DNA from: Gemmiger sp. An120 | GTDB lineage: Bacteria; Bacillota; Clostridia; Oscillospirales; Ruminococcaceae | DNA length: 64,000 bases | NCBI RefSeq assembly: GCF_002160955.1 | Contig: NZ_NFLN01000008.1 | Location: 62,001 to 126,000, forward strand | Direction of reading: 5' to 3' | Part shown: piece after piece, positions 16,998 to 24,100 of the stretch | Numbering within the stretch: position 1 is the first letter of the stretch | How the letters are laid out: the number at the start of each line of letters is the position of its first letter | The notes under the pieces: model-generated | What the model was told of the DNA's origin: nothing | The model's database searches: none | The model's input: only the letters and a program-made list of their open reading frames with translations | Position numbers and translations under genes: made by a program

Positions 16998-17050
16998 GTG
17001 AAAGCTCTGTGACGGGTGTGAACAGGCCGTGAACAGGCTGTGAACAGCAC
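16998..17050. repeat. Phased GTGAA direct repeats, candidate operator
   Basis: GTGAACAGGCC (17018-17028), GTGAACAGGCT (17029-17039) and GTGAACAGCAC (17040-17050) lie in tandem with an 11-base period, preceded by weaker GTGAA/GTGAC starts at 16998 and 17009. The array abuts the -35 of the TetR promoter and lies between the divergent promoters. Confidence 0.6.
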
Positions 17051-17051
17051 C

Positions 17052-17080
17052 TTGCGCACCGGCCGCAGGCGTGGTATGCT
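17052..17080 (+). promoter_or_regulatory. Promoter of tetR-type gene
   Basis: TTGCGC (17052-17057), 17-base spacer, TATGCT (17075-17080), 26 bases before the start codon. Confidence 0.65.
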
Positions 17081-17106
17081 GGAGAAAAACAGGGAGGGGA
17101 TGGGGC

Positions 17107-17703
17107 ATGAACAAACGGCCCGAACTGACCGAACAGACCAAGCGCAACCTGCGCACGGCGTTCTGGAGCCTGTATGCCCAGAAGCCGCTGGAAAAGATCT
17201 CGGTGCGGGAGATCACCGCCCTGGCCGGGTACAACCGGGGCACCTTTTACCTGTACTACCAGGATGTGTACGATCTGCTGAACCAGATCGAGGACGAACT
17301 GCTGGACGAGCTGCAGCAATTGCTGGAGCAGCGTCTGCCCGGTGTGCTGGAGCACGATCTGAGCGAATACATGAGTTTTGTGGTGGGGATCAACCTGATC
17401 CACGCGGAGTACGGCGCGGTGCTGCTGAGCAGCCGGGGCGACCCCCGGTTTGCGGCCCGGTTCAAGGAACTGCTGGCGCCGGTGCTGCGCCGGTACGTGC
17501 TGGACGGGAAAGGCTTCACCGACACCGAAAGCGAACTGCTGCTGGAATACCATCTGTCCGGCTTGCAGGCGATGCTGGCCCGCTGGCTGCAGGACCCGGG
17601 CCGGATGAACCTGGAGCAGTTTGTAGGGCTGATTATACGGATGTTTACCGGCGAGGCGCCCGCCCCGCATACTTTAGAACAAAAAGGAGAAGATAAACCA
17701 TGA
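17107..17703 (+). CDS. TetR-family transcription regulator
   Basis: A 198-aa regulator with an N-terminal TetR helix-turn-helix: RNLRTAFWSLYAQKPLEKIS then VREITALAGYNRGTFYLYYQ, the latter being the recognition helix. The remaining all-helical part would bind an inducer and dimerise. AGGGAGGGG fixes the ATG at 17107; earlier in-frame codons lie in the promoter. It is divergent from the exporter operon and most likely represses it and itself through sites in the intergenic region. The stop overlaps the next gene (ATGA), so the small Cys protein is co-translated. Confidence 0.9.
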   Translation: MNKRPELTEQTKRNLRTAFWSLYAQKPLEKISVREITALAGYNRGTFYLYYQDVYDLLNQIEDELLDELQQLLEQRLPGVLEHDLSEYMSFVVGINLIHAEYGAVLLSSRGDPRFAARFKELLAPVLRRYVLDGKGFTDTESELLLEYHLSGLQAMLARWLQDPGRMNLEQFVGLIIRMFTGEAPAPHTLEQKGEDKP

Positions 17704-18029
17704 CCAAAGTGCGTATTGAACCGGGCGTGTGCGGATTTGTGACCACTGTGAGCGCCCACAGCGAGGATCAGATGGAGGTGACCGTGCAGGTCAAGAGCGG
17801 CTGCGAGAGCGTGCGCAAGATGATGGAAGAGCTGGGCGACACCTTTGACGCCTACGAACTCTGTCTGACCAAGCCCGGCACCGGCCCGCTGTACGACTGG
17901 GCCGGGGAGCATTTCCCGGTGCACGCGGCCTGCCCGGTGATAGGCGGCATCCTGAAATGCGTGGAGGCCGAGTGCCGCCTGGCCCTGCCCCGGGACGCAG
18001 CGATCAAGTTCGAGCCTGCGGAGGAATAA
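17700..18029 (+). CDS. Small cysteine-containing protein (DUF6951-like)
   Basis: A 109-aa cytosolic protein. It resembles a clostridial family I recall as DUF6951: MTKVRIEPGVCGFVTTV at the start, VKSGCESVRKMMEEL in the middle, then HAACPVIGGILKCVEAECRL, with conserved cysteines that could bind metal or react with a thiol. Function is not known. It overlaps the TetR stop by four bases and precedes trxA, so it may act with a redox or metal response; that link is inference. Confidence 0.65.
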   Translation: MTKVRIEPGVCGFVTTVSAHSEDQMEVTVQVKSGCESVRKMMEELGDTFDAYELCLTKPGTGPLYDWAGEHFPVHAACPVIGGILKCVEAECRLALPRDAAIKFEPAEE

Positions 18030-18037
18030 CCGCCCAG

Positions 18038-18079
18038 TGTGACCCGGTCACAGTCAGGCGGCGCCGGGCGTGGTATACT
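18038..18079 (+). promoter_or_regulatory. trxA promoter with palindromic operator
   Basis: An extended -10 (TGG then TATACT, 18074-18079) has no good -35. In its place lies TGTGACCCGGTCACA (18038-18052), symmetric except for the centre base; GGTCACA recurs just downstream at 18082-18088. This is consistent with a regulated promoter. Confidence 0.55.
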
Positions 18080-18146
18080 CAGGTCACAACAAACGAACAA
18101 CAGGGCGCCGCAAGCGCCCGATACGCAAAGAAAGGAAGTGCCGGAT

Positions 18147-18455
18147 ATGGCGATGCAGTTTACTGTGGAGAATTTTGAAAAAGAGGTTCTGGGCTCCGAC
18201 GTGCCCGTGCTGGTGGATTTCTGGGCGGAGTGGTGCGGTCCCTGCCGTATGCTGGCCCCTGTGATCGAGTCCCTGGCCGGCAAGGCCGGCGGCGCCTACA
18301 AGGTGGGCAAGGTGAACGTGGACGAGCAGCCCGATCTGGCCCGCCGCTACGGCATCATGAGCATCCCCACCGTGCTGCTGTTCAAGAACGGGCAGCTGGC
18401 CGACAAGTCGGTGGGCCTGGTTCCCGAGAGCAAGCTGGCCGCGATGCTCAAGTAA
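18147..18455 (+). CDS. trxA: Thioredoxin
   Basis: Thioredoxin of 102 aa: disulfide reductase of the cytosol, recycled by thioredoxin reductase (not in this window). The active site WCGPC has C30 and C33, with the family cis-Pro in GIMSIPTVLLFKNG. AAAGGAAG precedes the ATG at 18147; the upstream open frame contains the promoter and is not coding. Monocistronic, with its own terminator. Confidence 0.95.
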   Translation: MAMQFTVENFEKEVLGSDVPVLVDFWAEWCGPCRMLAPVIESLAGKAGGAYKVGKVNVDEQPDLARRYGIMSIPTVLLFKNGQLADKSVGLVPESKLAAMLK

Positions 18456-18469
18456 GTTTTTCGTACAGA

Positions 18470-18512
18470 AAAGGAGCGCGTACCCCGCGGGGCACGCACT
18501 CCTTTCTTTTTT
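18470..18512. terminator. Terminator after trxA (bidirectional)
   Basis: AAAGGAGCGCGT pairs imperfectly with ACGCACTCCTTT around an internal CCCC/GGGG stem, then TCTTTTTT. The A-rich left side could end ybaK on the minus strand. Confidence 0.75.
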
Positions 18513-18516
18513 GTAT

Positions 18517-19011
18517 TTATTCCGCGCACAGGTCGGCCAGCTTGCCGCCGCAGGCCGCCAGCAGATCGGCGGGGGCCAGCTGGATCTGCAGCCCGATCCG
18601 CCCGCCGCTGACCATGATGGTGTCCCCGTCGGCGGCGGTGGCGTCCAGCACGGTGGGGAAGGCTTTCTTCATGCCCACCGGGCTGCAGCCGCCCCGCACG
18701 TAGCCGGTGACCGGCTCGATACGGGCCACCGGGATCATGGCCACGCTCTTTTCGCCCACCGCCCGGGCGGCCTTTTTCAGGTCCAGGGTGGCCGCCACCG
18801 GCACCACAAACACAAAATACCCGCCGCCGGCCCCTTGGGTCACCAGCGTCTTGAACACCCGGGCCGGGTCCTGCCCCAGCAGGGCGGCCACCGTCTCCCC
18901 GTCCACCGGTTCGCCGGGCTTGTGGGGGTACTCCCGGGCTTCGTAGGCGGTGCGGGCTTTGTCCAGCATCCGCATCGCGTTGGTTTTCTGTATGGCGTTG
19001 TGTTTGGCCAT
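18517..19011 (-). CDS. ybaK: YbaK-type Cys-tRNA(Pro)/Cys-tRNA(Cys) deacylase
   Basis: Trans-editing enzyme of 164 aa that hydrolyses mischarged Cys-tRNA(Pro). YbaK features: KTLVTQGAGGGYFVFVVPV with the conserved Lys, ATLDLKKAARAVGEKSV, then TGYVRGGCSPVGMKK and DTIMVSGGRIGLQIQLAP. AAAGGAAG eight bases before the ATG at 19011 decides the start; an upstream ATG (MKKEVAA) has a weaker site. Single gene, convergent with trxA and divergent from the DAHP synthase gene. Confidence 0.9.
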   Translation of the reverse strand: MAKHNAIQKTNAMRMLDKARTAYEAREYPHKPGEPVDGETVAALLGQDPARVFKTLVTQGAGGGYFVFVVPVAATLDLKKAARAVGEKSVAMIPVARIEPVTGYVRGGCSPVGMKKAFPTVLDATAADGDTIMVSGGRIGLQIQLAPADLLAACGGKLADLCAE

Positions 19012-19081
19012 GGCTGCCACTTCCTTTTTCATTTCTCTGCCCCGGATTATACTCCCCCGCGCGCGCGTGTGCAAGTCTCTC

Positions 19082-19110
19082 TTGACTTTAACGATTTAAT
19101 GTATTATACT
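19082..19110 (+). promoter_or_regulatory. Strong promoter of DAHP synthase gene
   Basis: TTGACT (19082-19087), 17-base spacer, TATACT (19105-19110): near consensus, in an AT-rich pocket of about 40 bases. Confidence 0.85.
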
Positions 19111-19170
19111 AGGCCACACAGAGAATTCACCGCCCCGCCGGGCGGGCTGCCGATAAGGAGAGAAAACGCC

Positions 19171-20184
19171 ATGATCATCATTTTAAAGCAGAACGCGCCG
19201 GAACAGCAGGTGCAGGCGCTGTGTGACGAACTGAAAGCCCGGGGGCTGCAGATCCACGCCAGTACCGGCAGCGAGGCCCGGATCCTAGGCCTGGTGGGGG
19301 ACACCAAGGCCATCGCGGAAAGCTGGGTGCGGGCCAACCCGGTGGTGGAGGACGTGCGCCGGGTGACCGAGCCCTACAAGAAGGCCAACCGGAAGTTCCA
19401 CCCGGCGGACACGGTGGTGCAGGTGGGGAACACCAAAATCGGCGGGGGGAACTTTGCGGTGATCGCGGGCCCCTGCAGCGTGGAGAGCGAGGAGCAGGTG
19501 CTGACGGTGGCCCGGGCGGTGCAGACCGCGGGGGCAAGCCTGCTGCGGGGCGGGGCGTTCAAGCCGCGCACTTCGCCCTACTCGTTCCAGGGGATGCGGG
19601 CCGAGGGGCTGGAACTGCTGCGCGCCGCCCGGGAAAAGACCGGCATGCCCATCGTGACCGAGATCATGAACACCGAGCATCTGCCCCTGTTTGAGGACGT
19701 GGACCTGATCCAGGTGGGGGCGCGGAATATGCAGAACTTTGAACTGCTGCGGGCGGTGGGCCGGATGAAGCGGCCGGTGCTGCTCAAGCGGGGGCTTTCC
19801 GCCACGCTGGAGGAACTGGTGATGAGCGCGGAATACATCATGGCGGAGGGCAACGACCAGGTGATTCTGTGCGAGCGGGGCATCCGCACCTTTGAGACCA
19901 GTATGCGCAACACCCTGGACATCAGCGCGGTGCCAATGCTGAAAAAGATGACCCACCTGCCGGTGGTGATTGATCCCAGCCACGCGGCGGGCATCGCCTG
20001 GATGGTCGAGCCGCTGGCCAAGGCGGCGGTGGCCGCCGGGGCGGACGGGCTGATGATCGAGGTGCACAACGACCCCGCCCGGGCCCTGTGCGACGGCGCC
20101 CAGAGCCTGACCCCCGACCAGTTTGCCGCCCTGATGGGCCAGATTGCCCCGCTGGCCGGCTACCTGGGCAAGCGGGTGAACTGA
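19171..20184 (+). CDS. aroF: 3-deoxy-7-phosphoheptulonate synthase (DAHP synthase)
   Basis: First enzyme of the shikimate pathway: condenses phosphoenolpyruvate and erythrose-4-phosphate. 337 aa. The first 70 residues form the small ferredoxin-like N-terminal domain found in the Thermotoga/Bacillus type, followed by the KDPG-type barrel with GPCSVES (metal Cys), GGAFKPRTSPYSFQG (PEP site), VDLIQVGARNMQN, DPSHAAG and MIEVHNDP (metal ligands). AAGGAG at 19155 and the Met at 19171 set the start. Monocistronic with no leader attenuator, so feedback through the N-terminal domain is the likely control. Confidence 0.93.
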   Translation: MIIILKQNAPEQQVQALCDELKARGLQIHASTGSEARILGLVGDTKAIAESWVRANPVVEDVRRVTEPYKKANRKFHPADTVVQVGNTKIGGGNFAVIAGPCSVESEEQVLTVARAVQTAGASLLRGGAFKPRTSPYSFQGMRAEGLELLRAAREKTGMPIVTEIMNTEHLPLFEDVDLIQVGARNMQNFELLRAVGRMKRPVLLKRGLSATLEELVMSAEYIMAEGNDQVILCERGIRTFETSMRNTLDISAVPMLKKMTHLPVVIDPSHAAGIAWMVEPLAKAAVAAGADGLMIEVHNDPARALCDGAQSLTPDQFAALMGQIAPLAGYLGKRVN

Positions 20185-20189
20185 CCGCT

Positions 20190-20226
20190 AAAACGGCGGG
20201 CCGGAAATTCCGGCCCGCCGTTTTGC
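20190..20226 (+). terminator. Terminator after DAHP synthase
   Basis: A 15-bp perfect stem (20190-20204 with 20210-20224, loop AAATT) ending in TTTT. Confidence 0.88.
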
Positions 20227-20240
20227 CTGAAAGCCAGGCT

Positions 20241-20945
20241 TTATAGCGCAAACATAAAGGGATTGCATCCGGTCTTGCCAAAGGTTTTTTGCGCCATCCG
20301 ATACATGGCTTTTGCATGAATTCTATCGTGCCATAAAAACCGCCGCAGCACTTTTCGCAAGGACCAGATTTCGCCATAGCTGCCTTCCACAACGGGATTG
20401 TCCAAAAAACTGGCGGATTTCTCCAGCAGGGCAAACCCTCTTTCACGGCACTCCAGGATCGTTCCCTCGTTATCCGCGGGGATTCCGATTTCGTTAAAAT
20501 AATAGGCATTCACATTCTTTGTGTGCTCATACATTTCCTGTGCGGTCCGCGGGACCTTGCCATAAAAGGTTTCCCGGCCGGGATTGGAACTGACATCCGC
20601 GTCGGGTATGGACAGATAGAGCTGCAGAAAATCTTCCGCTGACTTCAAGGCCAGGCGTTTCAGGGCGATGTATTCTTCCATACTTAACGGAAGTGTTTCC
20701 GTTTCAAAGATAACATCCGAATCCGCATCGGCGATATGCAGGGTACTGCTTTTCTCCTGTACGATTGCAGCGCATATATCGGCCGGCACGGGAGCATTCT
20801 GCCATTTCAGGCAGGAGATCACTTCCTGCTGCATTTTCTCCAGCGCAATTTTCAGGTCAGGCCCCCTTGTGCAGACACCAACGGGGTTGATCGCATACAG
20901 CAGGGTGTCATCGCCATTGTGCTCCCAAACGCATTCAACTTTCAT
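20241..20945 (-). CDS. Unknown protein, DinB-like C-terminal half, atypical base composition
   Basis: A 234-aa cytosolic protein I do not recognise with confidence. Residues 1-50 (MKVECVWEHNGDDTLLYAIN) are followed by mixed alpha/beta sequence. The C-terminal half is helical, with WSLRKVLRRFLWHDRIHAKAMYR near the end, resembling the His-containing last helix of DinB-like four-helix bundles. GAGGAGA precedes the ATG. Its DNA is visibly poorer in G+C (about half) than the flanking genes and uses more AT-ending codons, which suggests recent transfer. Single gene between terminators and a divergent XRE gene. Confidence 0.6.
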   Translation of the reverse strand: MKVECVWEHNGDDTLLYAINPVGVCTRGPDLKIALEKMQQEVISCLKWQNAPVPADICAAIVQEKSSTLHIADADSDVIFETETLPLSMEEYIALKRLALKSAEDFLQLYLSIPDADVSSNPGRETFYGKVPRTAQEMYEHTKNVNAYYFNEIGIPADNEGTILECRERGFALLEKSASFLDNPVVEGSYGEIWSLRKVLRRFLWHDRIHAKAMYRMAQKTFGKTGCNPFMFAL

Positions 20946-20978
20946 GATGGTTCTCCTCTGCGGTTTCCGGTTTTTTCT

Positions 20979-20989
20979 ATTATACCACA
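20979..20989 (-). promoter_or_regulatory. Extended -10 promoter of the 20241 gene
   Basis: Minus strand TTTTGTGTGGTATAAT: TATAAT (20984-20979) preceded by TGG; no clear -35. The same string with one change (TTTTGTGTGGTACAAT) drives the AraC gene at 47575. Confidence 0.6.
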
Positions 20990-21029
20990 CAAAATACCAC
21001 GCGGTTTTTATTATGTCAGCTTTCATTGC

Positions 21030-21058
21030 TTGCGCCCGGGCCGGTTTGGCGGCATACT
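21030..21058 (+). promoter_or_regulatory. Promoter of XRE-SdpI gene
   Basis: TTGCGC (21030-21035), 17-base spacer, CATACT (21053-21058). Confidence 0.5.
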
Positions 21059-21092
21059 GGTAGGGAGAGATTCCGTACAGGAGGAGACAAGT

Positions 21093-21944
21093 ATGCTGGG
21101 CGAACGGATACGGCAGTTCCGGAATGAAAAGGGGCTGAGCCAGGCGCAGCTGGCCGAACGGCTGCATGTGGTGCGGCAGACCGTTTCCAAATGGGAAAAG
21201 GGCGCCTCGGTGCCGGACGCGGAGCTTCTGCTGCAGCTGGCCCGGGCGCTGGACGTACCGGCAGAACGGCTGCTGGACCTTCCGCCCGACCCGGCCGGGG
21301 AACAGGCCCGGGCGGAACTGGCCAGTCTGCGGCAGCAGGCGGAGCGCGCACGGCAGGCGGGCCGGGTGCGGGGGCGCATTCTGGCGCTCACCTTCTGGGC
21401 GATGGCGCTGGCCGGCCTTATCCGGAACCCGGTGGTGTCGGTGCTGCTGGCGGCGGGGTGCATTCTGGCGGCCACGGGAATCCTGTGGCGTCATATGGAG
21501 CTGCTCACCGGCGTGGAGGACGGGCCGGGCCGCCGGACGCTGCGGGCGACGGTCGGGGTATCCGCGGCGGTGCTGGCGGCCTGTGCCGGCTTTGCCGCGC
21601 TGCAGGCGGCGGGCGTTCTGCCGGTGACCGAACAGGGGGAAAAGCGGTTCGCGGCGGGGCTTATTATTGCGCTGATGCTGTTTGCCGGCGGCAGCGCCCC
21701 CCGGATGCCCTACAACCGCCACATCGGCCTGCGGCTGCCCTGGACGGTGCTGGACGAGGAAACCTGGAACCTGGCCCACCGGGTGCTGGGGGCTGTGTCG
21801 CTGCCCGCCGCGCTGCTGTACGCCGTCTGCGCGGCGACGGTGCCGGACTTCCAGGCGGTCACCCTGGCGGCTTTCTGCGTCTGGCTGGGGATCCCCGGCG
21901 CGGTATCCTGGCGGTTTTTCCGCCGCAAGACCCGGGGCCGATGA
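21093..21944 (+). CDS. XRE-family regulator fused to SdpI-like membrane domain
   Basis: 283 aa. Residues 1-60 form an XRE helix-turn-helix (RIRQFRNEKGLSQAQLAERL, then HVVRQTVSKWEKGASVPDAE). After a linker come five or six membrane spans with an SdpI-family signature, NRHIGLRLPWTVLDEETWNL (about 209-228). SdpI proteins of Bacillus give immunity to the SDP toxin and sequester a repressor; here DNA binding and membrane domain sit in one chain, so it may be a membrane-tethered regulator that senses envelope stress. GGAGGAG precedes the ATG. Single gene; function inferred from domains. Confidence 0.85.
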   Translation: MLGERIRQFRNEKGLSQAQLAERLHVVRQTVSKWEKGASVPDAELLLQLARALDVPAERLLDLPPDPAGEQARAELASLRQQAERARQAGRVRGRILALTFWAMALAGLIRNPVVSVLLAAGCILAATGILWRHMELLTGVEDGPGRRTLRATVGVSAAVLAACAGFAALQAAGVLPVTEQGEKRFAAGLIIALMLFAGGSAPRMPYNRHIGLRLPWTVLDEETWNLAHRVLGAVSLPAALLYAVCAATVPDFQAVTLAAFCVWLGIPGAVSWRFFRRKTRGR

Positions 21945-21965
21945 ACGGCGAAATCCCGCTTCTTT

Positions 21966-21993
21966 TTGACTCCCGGCGTTTTTCGTGTATAAT
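21966..21993 (+). promoter_or_regulatory. Strong promoter of DUF3783-apbE operon
   Basis: TTGACT (21966-21971), 16-base spacer, perfect TATAAT (21988-21993), about 30 bases before the start codon. Confidence 0.85.
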
Positions 21994-22026
21994 AGTAAAG
22001 CAAACTGCATGCCGGAGGTGCCTGCC

Positions 22027-22422
22027 ATGAAAGCACATATTGCCGCGCTGCCCCGCCTGGTACTGGGCTGGGCGCTGCCCGACGCGGACCGCGCCGCGCT
22101 GGAAACAGTCTGCCGTACCGCGGGGCTGACCCTGCGGATGGTGGAACCGGCCGAGACCGGGCTGACGGTGGGCCGCCTGTGCGGGCTGCCCGAGGGCCGG
22201 AACGCGGACGCGCTGCCGGTGCCTGCCACGGCGGCAGCGGTATTCTGCGGGCTGTCCGGCCCGGAGCTGGATGGGCTTCTGGCCGCCATCCGCGCGGCCG
22301 GGGTACAGATCCCGCTGAAGGCGGTGGTCACCGCCCACAACCGGGCCTGGCCCTTTGCCCGGCTTATGGAAGAACTGACCGAAGAACACGCGGCCATCCG
22401 TGCCGCACAGGAGGACAAATGA
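22027..22422 (+). CDS. DUF3783 family protein
   Basis: A 131-aa protein of unknown function. The central and C-terminal sequence AAVFCGLSGPELDGLLAAIR, LKAVVTAHNRAWPFARLMEEL fits the DUF3783 pattern common in clostridia. It has no membrane segment or Cys cluster. GGAGGTG at 22014-22020 fixes the ATG at 22027; an upstream in-frame ATG lies at the promoter. The stop overlaps the apbE start (ATGA), so it is co-translated with a flavin transferase, a link that may hint at a redox role. Confidence 0.75.
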   Translation: MKAHIAALPRLVLGWALPDADRAALETVCRTAGLTLRMVEPAETGLTVGRLCGLPEGRNADALPVPATAAAVFCGLSGPELDGLLAAIRAAGVQIPLKAVVTAHNRAWPFARLMEELTEEHAAIRAAQEDK

Positions 22423-23498
22423 AACACGCACATTGGGTCCGGCGCCTGACCGCCGGGCTGCTGGCATCGCTCTGCCTGCTGGCCGCCGGCTGCGGCAGCG
22501 GCGACGCGGACATGCGGGGCTGGGAGAAATATTCCGCCTACTGGTTTGACGTATTCGACACCGTGACCATCCTGACCGGCTATGCCCCCAGCCAGGAGGA
22601 ATGGGACAAGCAGGCCGAGGCCATGCACCAGGACCTGCTGTACTACCACAAGCTGTTTGACATCTACAACACCTACGAGGGCGTGAACAACCTGGCCACC
22701 GTGAACGCGGCCGCCGGGCAGGAGCCGGTAGCGGTGGACGAGCCGGTGCTGGACATGCTGGAGATGGCGCTGGAAGGCTATGAAAAGACCGGCGGCAAGA
22801 TGAATGTGGCGGCGGGCAGCATGCTGAGCATCTGGCACGACTACCGCACCGCCGGTCTGGATGACCCGGACAACGCCGCGCTGCCCCCCATGGATCAGCT
22901 GGAGGCGGCCATGGCCCACACCGATCCGGCCAATGTGCAGATCGACCGGGAGGCGGGCACCGTTTACCTGGCCGACCCGGATATGCGGCTGGACGTGGGC
23001 AGCGTGGGCAAGGGCTACGCGGTGGAACAGGTGGCCCGTGCCGCCGAGGAGCGGGGTCTGACCAGCTTTCTGCTGAGCGTGGGCGGCAACCTGCGGGGCG
23101 TGGGCCACAAGCCCGACGGTACCGCCTGGACCGGCGGCATTGAAAATCCCTGGACCGAGTATTTCGCCGGGGAGAGCTACGTGCAGGTGGTGAACGTGGA
23201 GGACGCGGCCCTGGTGACCAGCGGCGACTACCAGCGCTACTACACGGTGGACGGTGTGAACTACCACCACCTGATCGACATGGATACCCTGATGCCCGCC
23301 CGCTATTTTGACGCGGTGGCGGTGTACACCGACGACAGCGGCTGGGCGGACTGTTTGTCCACCGGGCTGTTCTGCATGGATCTGGAAGACGGCCAGGCCC
23401 TGGTGGAGAGCCTGGACAACGTGGAGGCCATGTGGATGCTGACCGACGGCGCCATTGTGTATTCCGAGGGCTTTGAGGCCCATCTGCGCCAGTCGTAA
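22419..23498 (+). CDS. apbE: FAD:protein FMN transferase ApbE, lipoprotein
   Basis: 359-aa extracytoplasmic lipoprotein that attaches FMN to a Thr or Ser of target flavoproteins such as RnfG/NqrC-type subunits. The signal peptide ends in LLAAGC (lipobox). Family motifs: YWFDVFDTVTILTGY, the flavin-site region RLDVGSVGKGYAVEQVA, LLSVGGNLRGVG, and GVNYHHLIDMDT near the C-terminal metal site. It starts inside the stop of the DUF3783 gene. No Rnf genes lie in the window, so its target is elsewhere. Confidence 0.92.
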   Translation: MKHAHWVRRLTAGLLASLCLLAAGCGSGDADMRGWEKYSAYWFDVFDTVTILTGYAPSQEEWDKQAEAMHQDLLYYHKLFDIYNTYEGVNNLATVNAAAGQEPVAVDEPVLDMLEMALEGYEKTGGKMNVAAGSMLSIWHDYRTAGLDDPDNAALPPMDQLEAAMAHTDPANVQIDREAGTVYLADPDMRLDVGSVGKGYAVEQVARAAEERGLTSFLLSVGGNLRGVGHKPDGTAWTGGIENPWTEYFAGESYVQVVNVEDAALVTSGDYQRYYTVDGVNYHHLIDMDTLMPARYFDAVAVYTDDSGWADCLSTGLFCMDLEDGQALVESLDNVEAMWMLTDGAIVYSEGFEAHLRQS

Positions 23499-23511
23499 GG
23501 AGGGGTGCCGG

Positions 23512-24003
23512 ATGCTGACCATCACGCCCGCCGCGCCCGCCGACCGGGACACGGCGCTGGCCATCTACGCCGGGGCCCGCGCCTTTATGGCCGGGCACGG
23601 CAACCCCACCCAATGGGCCGGGGGCTACCCGCCGCCGGAACAGGTGGACACGGATATCCAGGAAGGGCGGCTGTATCTGGCCCGTGAGGACGGGGCGGTA
23701 CAGGCGGTGTTCTACTTTGCCCCGGGCCCCGATCCCACCTACGCCCATATCGAAGAGGGCCGCTGGCCGGACGAGGAACCCTACTGGGTGGTGCACCGGA
23801 TCGCCAGCGCCGGGCTGCGCCGGGGCGTGGCGGGGGAGTGCCTGGCCTGGTGCTGTGAAAAGGCCGGGGGCCGGGTACGGATCGACACCCACAAGGACAA
23901 TCTGCCCATGCAGCGCACCCTGGCCCGGGCCGGGTTTGTGTACTGCGGCGTGATTTACACCCGGGACGGCTCGCCCCGGCTGGCGTACCAGCACGCCGAA
24001 TAA
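23512..24003 (+). CDS. GNAT-family N-acetyltransferase
   Basis: 163-aa GNAT protein. It resembles the clostridial subfamily with MAGHGNPTQWAGGYPPPEQV near the N-terminus, followed by an acetyl-CoA region (RRGVAGECLAWCCEKAGGRV) and a final RIDTHKDNLPMQRTLARAGF, the usual C-terminal strand-helix. Acceptor unknown. AAGGAGGGG lies before the ATG at 23512. It follows apbE by 13 bases and is the last gene of that operon, closed by a terminator. Confidence 0.85.
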   Translation: MLTITPAAPADRDTALAIYAGARAFMAGHGNPTQWAGGYPPPEQVDTDIQEGRLYLAREDGAVQAVFYFAPGPDPTYAHIEEGRWPDEEPYWVVHRIASAGLRRGVAGECLAWCCEKAGGRVRIDTHKDNLPMQRTLARAGFVYCGVIYTRDGSPRLAYQHAE

Positions 24004-24013
24004 ACGGCTATCC

Positions 24014-24042
24014 GGCGGGACGGAATTCGTCCCGCCTTTTTT
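24014..24042 (+). terminator. Terminator after first GNAT gene
   Basis: GGCGGGACG (24014-24022) pairs with CGTCCCGCC (24028-24036), followed by six T. Confidence 0.88.
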
Positions 24043-24056
24043 CAACCACGGCCAGG

Positions 24057-24088
24057 TTTTCAACATTCTGGACTTTACTTGTTGAAAA
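24057..24088 (+). repeat. Inverted repeat over the ribosome site of the second GNAT
   Basis: TTTTCAACA (24057-24065) and TGTTGAAAA (24080-24088) are perfect complements with a 14-base loop. The right arm abuts the AAGGAGG of the next gene, so folding could affect its translation, or the site could bind a protein. Confidence 0.4.
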
Positions 24089-24100
24089 GGAGGAACCTGT

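Noticed and set aside
16998-17050. CRISPR or replication iterons for the GTGAACAGGC repeats
   Set aside because: Repeats are 11 bases with no spacers, no cas or replication gene nearby and sit exactly at a promoter; operator is simpler.
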